Shown here: in pieces, positions 1-8,200 of the stretch
Layout: each line of letters begins with the position of its first letter
Numbering within the stretch: the first letter of the stretch is position 1
The notes under the pieces: generated by a model
Seen by the model: only the letters and a program-made list of their open reading frames with translations
What the model was told of the DNA's origin: nothing
Databases searched by the model: none
Origin: Aldehydirespirator sp028819505
GTDB lineage: Bacteria > Actinomycetota > Acidimicrobiia > Acidimicrobiales > Aldehydirespiratoraceae
Direction: 5' to 3'
Length of the DNA: 64,000 nucleotides
Assembly: GCA_965207755.1 (NCBI GenBank)
Contig: OZ242297.1
Span: 1,984,001 to 2,048,000 of the forward strand
Position numbers and translations under genes: made by a program

Positions 1-567
1 GACCTGTACGACGAGCGCGTCGACCCGGTCGAGGTGCGGCGCCGCATCGGCATGGTGTTCCAGAAGCCCAACCCCTTCCCCAAGTCGATCTACGACAACG
101 TCGCCTACGGGCCGCGGGTCGCCGGCCGGAAGAAGGGCCTCGACGACATCGTCGAGAACTCGCTGCGAAAGGCCGCCCTCTGGGACGAGGTGAGCGACCG
201 TCTCAAGGACTCGGCCCTCGGTCTGTCGGGAGGACAGCAGCAGCGGCTCTGCATCGCCCGGGCCATCGCCGTCGGCCCCGACGTGCTGCTCATGGACGAG
301 CCGTGCTCCGCGCTCGACCCGATCGCCACCGCCCGCATCGAGGACCTCATGCAGGAGATCAAGCAGGACTACACCATCATGATCGTCACTCACAACATGC
401 AGCAGGCGGCCCGGGTGAGCGACACCACCGCCTTCTTCACCGCGGATGTCCGCTCCGAGAACGACACCCGCACCGGCATCCTCGTGGAAGTGGACACCAC
501 CCAGAAGATCTTCTCCAATCCCTCCGACGAGCGCACGGAGAACTACGTGACCGGGCGTTTCGGCTAG
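1..567 (+). CDS. pstB: Phosphate ABC transporter ATP-binding protein PstB (5' truncated by window edge)
   Basis: The frame is open from base 1, so the N-terminus with the Walker A motif lies outside the window; 188 codons remain. The visible part has the ABC signature LSGGQQQRLCIARA (about residues 75-88 of the visible part), Walker B VLLMDEPCSALDP and the switch histidine in IVTHNMQQAA. The sequences IGMVFQKPNPFPKSIYDNV and the C-terminal TENYVTGRFG are typical of PstB. In this family the protein is the cytoplasmic ATPase that powers PstSCA phosphate uptake. It is followed after 20 nt by phoU, the usual pst-phoU order, which supports the call. A GTG at base 34 is internal, not a start. Confidence 0.95.
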   Translation, partial: DLYDERVDPVEVRRRIGMVFQKPNPFPKSIYDNVAYGPRVAGRKKGLDDIVENSLRKAALWDEVSDRLKDSALGLSGGQQQRLCIARAIAVGPDVLLMDEPCSALDPIATARIEDLMQEIKQDYTIMIVTHNMQQAARVSDTTAFFTADVRSENDTRTGILVEVDTTQKIFSNPSDERTENYVTGRFG

Positions 568-587
568 GGACCAAAGGGGACGCGATC

Positions 588-1349
588 ATGACCGAACAGA
601 CCCGCAAGTCCTTCCACGCCGAGATCGACGAGATAAGCGACCTGGTCGTGCAGATCGCGGCCCGCGCCGGCGACGCCGTCGCCAGGGCCACCGACGCTCT
701 GCTGAAGTACGACCTGGTGGAGGCCCAGCAGGTCATCGACGACGACGAGCACATAGACGTGGTCGCCCTCGATATCGAGGAGAAGTGCCAGAGCCTCCTG
801 GCCCTGCAACAGCCGATGGCCGGCGATCTCCGCCAGATCCTGGCCGCCATGTGGATCAACGCCGAACTGGAGCGCACCGGGGGCCTGGCCTGCAACATCT
901 GCAAGAGCACCCGCCGGATGTTCCCCGCCGAACTGCCCCCCAGGCTGCGGGGCCTGATCGCGGAGATGAGCGAGGAGGCGGTCCGGCTCATCCGGCTCTC
1001 AGTGGACTCCTACTCCGAGCGCGACGCCGCCCTGGCCGCCGCCCTCGACGACATCGACGACCGGCTCGACAACCTCCACCGGATCTTCGTGCGCAACGTC
1101 CTGGAGAGGAGCCGGCTCGAGGAGCTCGACGTCCAGCCCACGATGCAACTGGCCCTGATCGCCCGCTACTACGAGCGCATCGGCGACCACGCCGTGAATG
1201 TCGGCGACCGGGTCCGCTACATGGTGTCGGGCGAGATGCCATGGCAGGGGGTGGTCACCGGCCCCCCGACCGGGGCGGAGCGCCCGACCCGGGAACACGC
1301 CGCCGACCCGGCCGGGACGCCCTCCGCCGGCGGGGACGAGGCCGGCTAG
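588..1349 (+). CDS. phoU: Phosphate transport system regulatory protein PhoU
   Basis: 253 residues. The start ATG is preceded by an AAAGGGGA ribosome-binding site 7 nt upstream, and an overlapping longer frame from 303 is rejected because it runs through pstB. Two PhoU helical repeats are visible, with the acidic metal-binding type stretches LALQQPMAGDLRQI and QLALIARYYERIGDHAVNV. In this family PhoU links PstSCAB to the PhoR histidine kinase and represses the phosphate regulon when phosphate is plentiful. It lies in the same transcription unit as pstB. A proline- and glycine-rich tail of about 30 residues extends past the usual end of the family and looks disordered. Confidence 0.93.
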   Translation: MTEQTRKSFHAEIDEISDLVVQIAARAGDAVARATDALLKYDLVEAQQVIDDDEHIDVVALDIEEKCQSLLALQQPMAGDLRQILAAMWINAELERTGGLACNICKSTRRMFPAELPPRLRGLIAEMSEEAVRLIRLSVDSYSERDAALAAALDDIDDRLDNLHRIFVRNVLERSRLEELDVQPTMQLALIARYYERIGDHAVNVGDRVRYMVSGEMPWQGVVTGPPTGAERPTREHAADPAGTPSAGGDEAG

Positions 1350-1370
1350 AGGCGGCCGCGCGTCCGGCCC

Positions 1371-1417
1371 GAACTGGCAGCAGAACGCACCCATAGCGTC
1401 CGGAACGCTGCCATTTC
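1371..1417 (+). repeat. Dispersed intergenic palindromic repeat, family A, copy 1
   Basis: A 47-nt element in the gap between the convergent phoU and hydrolase genes. It starts GAACTGGCAGCAGAACGCAC and ends ACGCTGCCATTTC. The outer arms (AACTGGCAGC and GCTGCCATTT) can pair. This is the most diverged of four copies in the window, with the inner stem weakened. At this place it may act as a bidirectional terminator, which is inference. Confidence 0.7.
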
Positions 1418-1428
1418 CCCGATCGCCG

Positions 1429-2235
1429 CTAGTGGTTGGGGTTGCCGTTTCCGGCGCCGGTGCCGGGGCCGGTCGCGGAGGCCAGCAGCGACTGGCGCTG
1501 GCGCTCCAGCCAGCCGAGCAGGATGGCGACTGCTCTGGGGTCGTGGCGCAGGTGGTGCCCGGCGCCGCTGATGATGCGCAAGTCGGAACCGGGATGGGCG
1601 TCGGCGAGGACGCGGGCGTCGAACACCGGGACCGTCTCGTCGTCGCTGCCGTGGAGCACCAGCAGGGACCGGTCCCCGAGCGACTCGGCCGCCTCCACGG
1701 CTCGCACAGCCCTGATCTCCGCCGCCCACCGGTCGAACCGCTGGGGGAACTCCGGGTCGCGCACCACGCCGACCTCGCGGGCCCACACCAGCAGTTTGCG
1801 GGGGTTGCGGGCCCAGTCCTCGAAATCGGCCGGCGCGGCCACTGCGGCCACGCCCCGCACCCGCTCGTCGCGGCCGGCAACCACCACCGCCAGCGCGCCC
1901 CCGGTTCCGAAGCCGATCAGCCAGACGCCAGCGCACGGCACCTCCGACGTCAGGAAGCCGACCGCTCCGGCCAGGTCGCGCCGCCAGCCGTCGAGCGAGA
2001 AGTCGCCCGCGGAGCCGGCCACCCCCCTCGACGCGTAGGTGAGAGCGGCGAAGCCGGTCTCGGCCGCGATCAGGTCGGCAAGGGCGGGCATGGTCATGGT
2101 GGAGTTGATACCGCCTCCCGCCTCGGTGGGGAAACCATGGACGACGACCACCGCCGGTCGCACCGACGGCGCCCGGGCGGGCCGGGCGAGATGGGCCGTC
2201 AGCTCGTTCGAGTCGACGGTGAACCGGCTGTCCAT
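1429..2235 (-). CDS. Alpha/beta-hydrolase fold protein lacking the serine nucleophile
   Basis: 268 residues from ATG at 2235, chosen over an upstream in-frame start because the family sequence begins here and a TACGGT box lies 7 nt upstream. The oxyanion region VVVVHGFPTEAGG, the acid region LLVLHGSDDETVPVF and the histidine region ISGAGHHLRHDP are all in place. The nucleophile elbow reads IGFGTGG, so glycine (residue 110) stands where GxSxG hydrolases have serine. It may therefore not act as a classic serine hydrolase. The gene converges on phoU and has no obvious operon partner; the substrate is unknown. Confidence 0.75.
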   Translation of the reverse strand: MDSRFTVDSNELTAHLARPARAPSVRPAVVVVHGFPTEAGGGINSTMTMPALADLIAAETGFAALTYASRGVAGSAGDFSLDGWRRDLAGAVGFLTSEVPCAGVWLIGFGTGGALAVVVAGRDERVRGVAAVAAPADFEDWARNPRKLLVWAREVGVVRDPEFPQRFDRWAAEIRAVRAVEAAESLGDRSLLVLHGSDDETVPVFDARVLADAHPGSDLRIISGAGHHLRHDPRAVAILLGWLERQRQSLLASATGPGTGAGNGNPNH

Positions 2236-2242
2236 CGGGCTC

Positions 2243-2248
2243 ACCGTA
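2243..2248 (-). promoter_or_regulatory. TANNNT -10 box, probable leaderless promoter of the hydrolase gene
   Basis: TACGGT on the minus strand, 7 nt before ATG 2235, with no Shine-Dalgarno sequence between. It matches the pattern seen before several other genes here. Confidence 0.45.
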
Positions 2249-2398
2249 CCGGCGTGGACGGACGCGCAGTGGGGCGGGCCCGAGGACCCGCCCCACTGGT
2301 CGTTTCTGCCGGAAATCCCGGGCGAGCCTCGCACACTCGCAGCCGATGGGGCCGCGGTGCCTGGCCGGATGTGACTAGGTCCGGCGACTCGGGTCCGG

Positions 2399-2538
2399 GG
2401 GTGGAGCTGGCGGGGATTCGCCAGTCGGTCCAGCTTGCCGTAGCTAGCGGCCAGCCACCTCCAAGGTCACGACGCATAAAGCACTCAGTTGGACCACCTC
2501 CTTTCCTTGGTGGCACCAGTCAACCACAACCCAGCCCC
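2399..2538 (-). ncRNA. Candidate structured RNA or leader upstream of the hydrolase gene
   Basis: This fills most of a 338-bp gap between two minus-strand genes. Read on the minus strand it starts GGGGCTG and ends CCCGCCAGCTCCACC. These ends can form a 7-bp tmRNA-like acceptor stem, and the 3' end closely matches a tmRNA 3' end. It also holds two strong SD-like boxes (AAAGGAGGTGG and TTGGAGGTGG) 45-50 nt apart and a CTGGCG...CGCCAG hairpin. A GTG-started ORF of eight sense codons follows the first box. The length (140 nt) and the missing T-arm argue against a true tmRNA. It could equally be a leader-peptide region for the downstream gene. Confidence 0.25.
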
Positions 2539-2573
2539 CAATCCAAGTACCGGGGCGAGCGAGGCTTCAGCGG

Positions 2574-3065
2574 TCAGGCTGGAGGGTCGCCTGCGCTGAG
2601 GGCGCCTATCTCGGACAGGTAGGCGAGCTGGGCTTCGAGGATGCACACAACGTCCACCGGGTCGGGGCCGCCCTCCTCCAGGGATCGGGCCACCACCGCG
2701 TCGCAGGCGGCGGCGGTGTCGGCCACGGCCATGTCGCCGACGGCCACCGCGGGGTCGCCGAGCTCCTGGCCGTGGGAGGTGGCGAGGCCGACCGCCGCGA
2801 ACCAGTCGAGGTGCCAGCCGAGCACCGTCCTCACGTCGTCGTAGCCGATCCTGGCGGTCACCTCGCCGGGCAGGCGGTCGGCGACGTAGTCGACCGCGTC
2901 GGCCAGCCGGTACACCGACGGTGCGGTCTCCTGCTCCAGGCGCCCCACCGCGATCCCCACCGACACGAAGGCGATCACCACCACCGCGGCCAAGCCGACG
3001 GCGGCGATCAGCCAGATCACGTCACCCTCCGCGAGCCCCCGGCCGAACTGCCTGAAGACTTCCAC
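2574..3065 (-). CDS. Small membrane-anchored protein of unknown function
   Basis: 163 residues from GTG at 3065. One hydrophobic segment (about residues 17-40, VIWLIAAVGLAAVVVIAFVS) is followed by a soluble, acidic, mostly helical domain. That suggests an N-terminal anchor with a cytoplasmic body of about 120 residues. I recognise no family. It lies between an acyl-CoA dehydrogenase gene upstream on the same strand (62-bp gap) and the leader-like region downstream. Coding bias looks normal for the genome. Confidence 0.6.
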   Translation of the reverse strand: MEVFRQFGRGLAEGDVIWLIAAVGLAAVVVIAFVSVGIAVGRLEQETAPSVYRLADAVDYVADRLPGEVTARIGYDDVRTVLGWHLDWFAAVGLATSHGQELGDPAVAVGDMAVADTAAACDAVVARSLEEGGPDPVDVVCILEAQLAYLSEIGALSAGDPPA

Positions 3066-3126
3066 CCATGCGGTGGTTCATCGACGGGATTTCGCTCCGG
3101 GCCAGTGCTGGCACGCCGGGACCTCT

Positions 3127-4242
3127 CTACAGGCCGATGCGCTGGGCTAGGAGCTCCCGGTGGTAGGTGGGGTCGCCGAACAGGAGCTCCGAGCTCTTGG
3201 CCCGCTTGAAATAGAGGTGCGCCGGGTGCTCCCAGGTGAAGCCGATCCCTCCGTGGATCTGGATGTTCTCGGCCGCGGCGTGGAAATAGGCCTCCGAGCA
3301 GTAGCTCTTGGCCAGCGATGCGACCTGGGGCAGTTCGTCGTTCATCTCGGCCGCGCACCAGCCCGCGTAGTAGGCCGCGGACTTGGCCGACTCGACCTCC
3401 AGGAGCATGTCGGCGCACTTGTGCTTGATCGCCTGGAACGAGCCGATGGGCCGGCCGAACTGCACCCGGACCTTGGCGTACTCCACCGACATGTCCAGGC
3501 AGCGCTGCGCGCCGCCCACCTGCTCGGCCGCCAGAGCCACCGCAGCCAGGTCGAGCACGGTCTCCAGCACCGGCCAGCCCTGCCCCTCGACGCCGACAAG
3601 GGTGGCCTCGACCCCCTCGAAGATCAGCTTGGCCTGCTTGCGGGTCTGGTCCATGGTCGACAGCGGCGTGCGGGTGAGACCGGGCGCGTCGGGATCGACG
3701 GTGAACAGCGAGACGCCGCCGGCGGTGCGGGCCGCCACGATCACCAGGTTGGCGGTGTGGCCGTCGAGTACATACATCTTGACGCCGTCGAGGCGCCACG
3801 AGCCGTTGTCCGGCGAGGCCGCCATGGTGATCCCGGGCTCGTCCCAGCGGCCGTTCTGCTCGGTGAAGGCCAGCGCGGCCCTGGTCTCGCCGGAGGCGAT
3901 GCCTCCGAGGTGGGCCTGCTTGGCCTCCTCGTCGCCGGAGTGCATCAGCGTGTTGGCCGCCAGCACGGCGGAGGAGAAGTACGGCGCGCAGAGCAACGCC
4001 CGGCCCATCTCCTCCAGCACGACCACCTGCTCCACGCAGGTGAACCCCTGGCCGCCGTAGGCCTCGGGGATCGTCAAGGCGGGGAGGCCCATCTGATCGG
4101 ACATCTGGGCCCAGACGTCGGGGTCGAAGCCGCGCTCGGTGTCCATCTGGTCGCGCACCGCGGATTCGGGCGACTTCTCATCGAGGAAGCTGCGGACGAA
4201 TTCTCTGAGCTGCTCCTGCTCGTCGGTGAATGCGAAGTTCAC
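3127..4242 (-). CDS. Acyl-CoA dehydrogenase family protein
   Basis: 371 residues, start GTG 4242 with a GGAG ribosome-binding site upstream. Three-domain acyl-CoA dehydrogenase layout: N-terminal helices (FTDEQEQLREFVRSFLDE), middle beta domain with FAD-contact stretch ALAFTEQNG, and C-terminal four-helix domain with VQFGRPIGSFQAIKHKCADM and IQIHGGIGFTWEHPAHLYFK. These proteins oxidise acyl-CoA thioesters to enoyl-CoA with FAD. The substrate cannot be told; many actinobacterial members of this FadE-like group act on sterol side chains or branched acyl-CoAs. It is divergent from sufC1 and no partner subunit lies next to it. Confidence 0.88.
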   Translation of the reverse strand: MNFAFTDEQEQLREFVRSFLDEKSPESAVRDQMDTERGFDPDVWAQMSDQMGLPALTIPEAYGGQGFTCVEQVVVLEEMGRALLCAPYFSSAVLAANTLMHSGDEEAKQAHLGGIASGETRAALAFTEQNGRWDEPGITMAASPDNGSWRLDGVKMYVLDGHTANLVIVAARTAGGVSLFTVDPDAPGLTRTPLSTMDQTRKQAKLIFEGVEATLVGVEGQGWPVLETVLDLAAVALAAEQVGGAQRCLDMSVEYAKVRVQFGRPIGSFQAIKHKCADMLLEVESAKSAAYYAGWCAAEMNDELPQVASLAKSYCSEAYFHAAAENIQIHGGIGFTWEHPAHLYFKRAKSSELLFGDPTYHRELLAQRIGL

Positions 4243-4321
4243 GTGGGACTCTCCTGCGGATCGTATGTGGTCGCCAAGCTATCGGGGCCGAAGGGCCGTA
4301 GTGCCCCCGGCGGGCCGCGTC

Positions 4322-4371
4322 TCCCGCTCTTGTTCGCTGCGCTCACGGGCCGCTCGGGCCACGGCCTCGCT
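4322..4371 (+). repeat. Dispersed 50-bp repeat, family B, copy 1
   Basis: A near-identical 50-mer (TCCCGCTCTTGTTCGCTGCG ... CGGGCCACGGCCTCGCT) in the divergent gap between the acyl-CoA dehydrogenase gene and sufC1. It ends 62 bp before the sufC1 start. The other two copies are at 13977 and 15801. Confidence 0.75.
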
Positions 4372-4421
4372 GAAGTCCCTGCTAAGCCCGAAGCACAAGT
4401 GCTGCCCGTCCGCTCGGCCTC

Positions 4422-4427
4422 TAGGAT
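4422..4427 (+). promoter_or_regulatory. TANNNT -10 box, probable leaderless promoter of sufC1
   Basis: TAGGAT ends 6 nt before the sufC1 GTG at 4434, with no Shine-Dalgarno sequence. This spacing would put the transcript start at or next to the start codon. Confidence 0.6.
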
Positions 4428-4433
4428 CGGTGC

Positions 4434-5188
<755 letters not shown>

Positions 5189-5192
<4 letters not shown>

Positions 5193-5224
5193 GCGCCGGC
5201 GACTACGGGAGGCACAGGCCATGA
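5189..5224 (+). CDS. Micro-ORF 1 of the sufC1-sufS coupling chain
   Basis: Eleven-residue ORF MSAGDYGRHRP. Its ATG overlaps the sufC1 stop as ATGA and its own stop overlaps the next micro-ORF in the same way. The peptide is probably unimportant; the likely role is to carry ribosomes by coupling towards sufS. This is seen as an ORF only; translation is inference. Confidence 0.4.
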
Positions 5225-5256
5225 GCGCCGGCGGCTACGAGAGGTACGCCTCATGA
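5221..5256 (+). CDS. Micro-ORF 2 of the sufC1-sufS coupling chain
   Basis: Eleven-residue ORF MSAGGYERYAS, overlapping its neighbours by ATGA on both sides. Its last eight residues equal the C-terminus of SufC1 (GGYERYAS), which shows that it arose by duplicating the sufC1 3' end. A GGGAGG box lies 8 nt before its start. Confidence 0.4.
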   Translation: MSAGGYERYAS

Positions 5257-5288
5257 GCGCCGGCGACTACGGGAGGCACAGGCCATGA
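5253..5288 (+). CDS. Micro-ORF 3 of the sufC1-sufS coupling chain
   Basis: A second MSAGDYGRHRP ORF, identical to micro-ORF 1. It starts in the ATGA that ends micro-ORF 2 and ends in the ATGA that starts sufS. A GAGAGG box lies 8 nt upstream. Confidence 0.4.
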   Translation: MSAGDYGRHRP

Positions 5289-6532
5289 GCGTCGGCGGCG
5301 GCGACCGGCTGGGGCCGCAGACGAAGGCGCATTTCCCGCTGCTCGGGCGGCAGGTGCGCGGCCGGCCCATCGTCTACCTGGACTCGGCGGCGTCGTCGCA
5401 GAAGCCCCGCAGCGTGCTCGACGCCATGAACAGCTACTACGAGACCATCAACGCCAACGTCCACCGGGGCGCCTACGAGATCGCGGCCCAGGCCACCGAG
5501 GCCATGGAGGACGCTCGGGTGGCCGTGGCCCGGTTCGTCAACGCGCCCTCCGCCGACGAGATCGTGTTCACCAAGAACGTCACCGAGGCCATCAACCTGG
5601 TGGCCCGCTCCTGGGGCGGCGCCAACCTCGGTCCCGGCGACGCGGTGGTGGTCACCGAGATGGAGCACCACGCCAACATCGTCCCGTGGCACATCATGGC
5701 GGCCGAGAAGGGCTTCGAGCTGCGCTGGATCGGTGTCGGCGCCGACGGGCAGCTCGATCTCCGCGACCTGGACCGGCTGCTCGACGGGGCCAAGCTGCTG
5801 GGCGTCACCGCCATGAGCAACGTGCTGGGCACGCTCAACCCGGTCCGCCGGCTGGCCGACGCCGCCCACGACGCCGGAGCGCTGGTGCTGGTGGACGCGG
5901 CCCAGTACGTGCCCCACCTGCCGACCGACGTGCAGGCGCTGGGGGCCGACTTCCTGGGCTTCACCGGCCACAAGATGTGCGGGCCCACCGGGATCGGGGT
6001 GCTCTGGGCCCGGGCCGAGTTGCTGGAGGCGATGCCGCCGTTCCTCGGGGGCGGCGAGATGATCCTCGACGTGCGCAAGGACGGCTTCCTGCCCAACCAC
6101 ATCCCCCACAAGTTCGAGGCGGGAACCCCGCCCATCGCGGAGATCGTCGGTCTCGGCGCGGCAGTGCGCTACCTCGACGGGCTGGGCATGGACCGGGTGC
6201 GCGAGCACGAGGTCGGCCTGACCGCCTACGCGCTGCGCACCCTCCAGGACCGCTACGGCCCGGAGCTCGCGGTGCACGGACCGTCGGAGCCGGCCTGCCG
6301 GGGCGGGGTCCTGTCGATGAGCTTCCGAGACATCCATCCCCACGACCTCTCGCAGGTGCTCGACGACCGGGGCGTGTGCGTGCGGGCCGGCCACCACTGC
6401 GCCAAGCCCCTCATGCGCCACCTCGGGGTCCCAGCCACCACCCGGGCCTCGCTGTACGTCTACAACGACACGGCCGACGTGGACGCCCTCGCCGACGCCC
6501 TCGGCGCGGCGGGCGAGTTCTTCGCCCCGTAG
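5285..6532 (+). CDS. sufS: Cysteine desulfurase SufS
   Basis: 415 residues, a class V aminotransferase-fold PLP enzyme that takes sulfur from L-cysteine for Fe-S cluster assembly. The Schiff-base lysine is K230 in FTGHKMCGPTG and the persulfide cysteine is C372 in VRAGHHCAKPLM. TEMEHHANIVPW and the RGGVLSMSF region match group II (SufS/CsdA) desulfurases. The ATG overlaps the last micro-ORF of the upstream chain and has GGGAGG 8 nt before it. sufU follows after 12 nt, which fits the SufS-SufU pair of Gram-positive bacteria, where SufU accepts sulfur from the active-site cysteine. Confidence 0.96.
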   Translation: MSVGGGDRLGPQTKAHFPLLGRQVRGRPIVYLDSAASSQKPRSVLDAMNSYYETINANVHRGAYEIAAQATEAMEDARVAVARFVNAPSADEIVFTKNVTEAINLVARSWGGANLGPGDAVVVTEMEHHANIVPWHIMAAEKGFELRWIGVGADGQLDLRDLDRLLDGAKLLGVTAMSNVLGTLNPVRRLADAAHDAGALVLVDAAQYVPHLPTDVQALGADFLGFTGHKMCGPTGIGVLWARAELLEAMPPFLGGGEMILDVRKDGFLPNHIPHKFEAGTPPIAEIVGLGAAVRYLDGLGMDRVREHEVGLTAYALRTLQDRYGPELAVHGPSEPACRGGVLSMSFRDIHPHDLSQVLDDRGVCVRAGHHCAKPLMRHLGVPATTRASLYVYNDTADVDALADALGAAGEFFAP

Positions 6533-6544
6533 CGGGAGGGCGCC

Positions 6545-7033
6545 ATGGCCGGGCTCGAGGACCTGTACCGCGAGATCATCCTCGACCATTACCGCAACCC
6601 CCGCAACCGCGGCGAGCTGGAGGTGCCGCCGGCGGTCCAGGCCGTGGGCTTCAACCCGCTGTGCGGCGACGAGGTGGTCGTCTACGTGGAGGTGAGCGAC
6701 GGGGTGATCACCGACGTGTCCACCGGCGGGCAAGGCTGCTCGATCAGCCAGTCGTCGGCGTCGATGATGTCCACCGCCGTCAAGGGCCGCAAGGTGTCCG
6801 AGGTGCGGCGGCTGGTGCGGGCCTTCAAGCACATGATGTCCATCCACGGCACCGGCATCGGCGGCGCCGGCGACGACCTGGACGACGACGGCAGCGGCGG
6901 CAACGGGGCCGCAGACGTCAAGCTCGGCGACCTGGAGGCGTTGCGGGGCGTGGTCAAGTTCCCCGTGCGCATCAAGTGCGCCACCCTGTCGTGGAACACC
7001 CTGGTACAGGCCATCGACGAGACCTTCGCCTGA
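6545..7033 (+). CDS. sufU: SufU, zinc-dependent sulfurtransferase partner of SufS
   Basis: 162 residues with the IscU/SufU fold. The expected zinc ligands are present: C40 and D42 in NPLCGDE, C65 in GGQGCSISQS and C145 in RIKCATLSW. The DYRNPRN-type N-terminus (LDHYRNPRNRG) is also typical. The insertion between the second and third cysteines that marks SufU against IscU is present and is unusually rich in glycine and aspartate (about residues 105-125). In Firmicutes and Actinobacteria SufU takes persulfide from SufS by zinc-ligand exchange. It is the last gene of the sufC1-sufS-sufU run. Confidence 0.93.
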   Translation: MAGLEDLYREIILDHYRNPRNRGELEVPPAVQAVGFNPLCGDEVVVYVEVSDGVITDVSTGGQGCSISQSSASMMSTAVKGRKVSEVRRLVRAFKHMMSIHGTGIGGAGDDLDDDGSGGNGAADVKLGDLEALRGVVKFPVRIKCATLSWNTLVQAIDETFA

Positions 7034-7056
7034 CAAGCCGATCCGCCGGCGGCTGC

Positions 7057-7062
7057 TACGGT
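7057..7062 (+). promoter_or_regulatory. TANNNT -10 box before the truncated DUF2510 gene
   Basis: TACGGT ends 7 nt before GTG 7070. The paralogous gene at 11803 has TAGAGT at the same distance. Confidence 0.5.
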
Positions 7063-7069
7063 TCGGTTC

Positions 7070-7777
7070 GTGACGGAACTGCCGCCGGCTGATTGGCACA
7101 CCGATCCTGAGGATCCCGCGCAGTACCGGTACTGGGACGGCTCACGCTGGACCGACCACCGCGCGCCCCGTCACAGCGTCCCGGACGAACAGGGCGGCGC
7201 ATCCGGCGGCGGCGCCTTCCGTCATCGCCGCATCGGCGACCTGCTCGCCGGCACGTGGAGGCTGATGACGCAGAACTGGCGGCCGCTGCTCGTCATCTAT
7301 GCGGTGGTGGCCGTGGTGTACCTGGCCGGCGAGGAGGCAGCCCGGAGGGGATCCGACGAGATATTCGGCGACACAGCGGGCGCCCTCTTCGACGAGCTGG
7401 CCTCCATCGACTCCGACGCCGACTCAGCGGACTCCGCCGCGCGGCTAGAGAGCCGTCTAGACGACGTGACGGACCGCATCGAGGGTCTGGACTCGTCAAC
7501 TCTGGCCGCGGCGGTGCTCCTGATGGCTGTAGGCGTCGTCGCCGTCGTCGTGATCAACCTTGTTGAGTTCGCTGCGTTCGGCCAGTTTGCGGCAGCCCGG
7601 CTGGGTGGCAGGCGGATAGGTGCATCCGGCGCGCTGCGGGCCGGCCTGCAGCGCCTGCTGCGCATCGTCGGCGTGGGCTTGATGCTTGACCGGACCGATG
7701 CCGGGCACGGCCGGCATCCCTCGTCTGGCGGTCCAACTATCGCAAACCGAGGCGTTCCAACAGTTCTTCGACGCTGA
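7070..7777 (+). CDS. DUF2510 membrane protein, C-terminally truncated
   Basis: 235 residues from GTG 7070. The N-terminus LPPADWHTDPEDPAQYRYWD with GSRWTDHRAPRH is a DUF2510 domain. Two hydrophobic segments follow (LLVIYAVVAVVYLAG and AAVLLMAVGVVAVVVINLV). The protein tracks the 335-residue paralogue at 11803 up to about GLQRLLRIVGVGLM. It then changes to an unrelated arginine-rich tail of about 30 residues that overlaps the end of hicA on the other strand. About 130 residues of the paralogue's C-terminus, including further membrane segments, are missing. This looks like a gene cut by insertion or rearrangement next to the hicAB-helicase cassette; whether it still works is unknown. Confidence 0.6.
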   Translation: MTELPPADWHTDPEDPAQYRYWDGSRWTDHRAPRHSVPDEQGGASGGGAFRHRRIGDLLAGTWRLMTQNWRPLLVIYAVVAVVYLAGEEAARRGSDEIFGDTAGALFDELASIDSDADSADSAARLESRLDDVTDRIEGLDSSTLAAAVLLMAVGVVAVVVINLVEFAAFGQFAAARLGGRRIGASGALRAGLQRLLRIVGVGLMLDRTDAGHGRHPSSGGPTIANRGVPTVLRR

Positions 7778-7982
7778 GATCGTGATGGGTTGCGACACTC
7801 TTGAGAATGCTCGAAAGGGTCTTGACCTTGACAGGGTCGTGCAAGGGGATGACTTCGTGATGCTCGCCGTTGACCTGCGTTGTCATCCTCACATGCGAGC
7901 CGCGCCGCCGGGTTGGCTCGTAGCCGAACGGCCGGAGCGCCCTCACAAGATCCGAGCCGCGCACATCGCGCGGCAGTCTCAC
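7737..7982 (-). CDS. hicA: HicA-type mRNA interferase toxin
   Basis: 81 residues from GTG 7982, which overlaps the hicB stop as GTGA. A longer frame to 8057 is rejected because it would run deep into hicB. The double-stranded-RNA-binding-like HicA fold is recognisable from LPRDVRGSDLVRALRPFGYE and the catalytic histidine H30 in RRRGSHVRM. In known systems HicA cleaves mRNA and is neutralised by HicB. It is the last gene of a helicase-hicB-hicA operon, so the antitoxin gene precedes the toxin gene, opposite to the common hicA-hicB order. Confidence 0.85.
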   Translation of the reverse strand: MRLPRDVRGSDLVRALRPFGYEPTRRRGSHVRMTTQVNGEHHEVIPLHDPVKVKTLSSILKSVATHHDLSVEELLERLGLR

Positions 7983-8200
7983 AATGTCAGGACCTCGTCG
8001 CGGACGAAGTGCAAGCGAATGCGCCCGGGGCGGCCGGCTCCGTCGTCGAAGTAGCACTCGACGGCCTCGCGGACATTCCGGCGGACGTCGTCGATGGTCT
8101 CGCCCTCGGTGTGGATGCCGTAGCCCAGAGCGCTGGCGGAATAGCCACCGTCCACCTCGTCCTCACTGACCTCGAAGATGATCTCAGACAAGCTGGGCAT
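7979..8200 (-). CDS. hicB: HicB-type antitoxin (short form)
   Basis: 73 residues with the HicB/UPF0150 N-terminal fold: FEVSEDEVDGGYSASALGYG, then the TEGETIDDVRRNVREAVECY helix. The DNA-binding C-terminal domain (HTH or ribbon-helix-helix) of full-length HicB is absent, so it may bind HicA without autoregulating. Its ATG overlaps the helicase stop by one base (TGATG) and its stop overlaps the hicA start (GTGA), so the three genes are very likely co-translated. Confidence 0.85.
   Translation of the reverse strand: MPSLSEIIFEVSEDEVDGGYSASALGYGIHTEGETIDDVRRNVREAVECYFDDGAGRPGRIRLHFVRDEVLTL

Noticed and set aside
2488..2506. 16S rRNA 3'-end fragment (ACCTCCTTTC)
   Set aside because: Only about ten bases match and nothing around it resembles rRNA. 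On the minus strand it is simply a strong SD-like sequence.
5267..7099. 610-residue minus-strand ORF opposite sufS and sufU
   Set aside because: Histidine/valine/glutamate-rich shadow of high-GC codons; sufS and sufU on the plus strand are certain. Other long opposite-strand frames (for example 51751-53940 and 47285-49120) are shadows for the same reason.
7737..8057. 106-residue version of hicA from 8057
   Set aside because: It would overlap 79 bases of hicB; the GTG at 7982 overlapping the hicB stop gives a normal 81-residue HicA.
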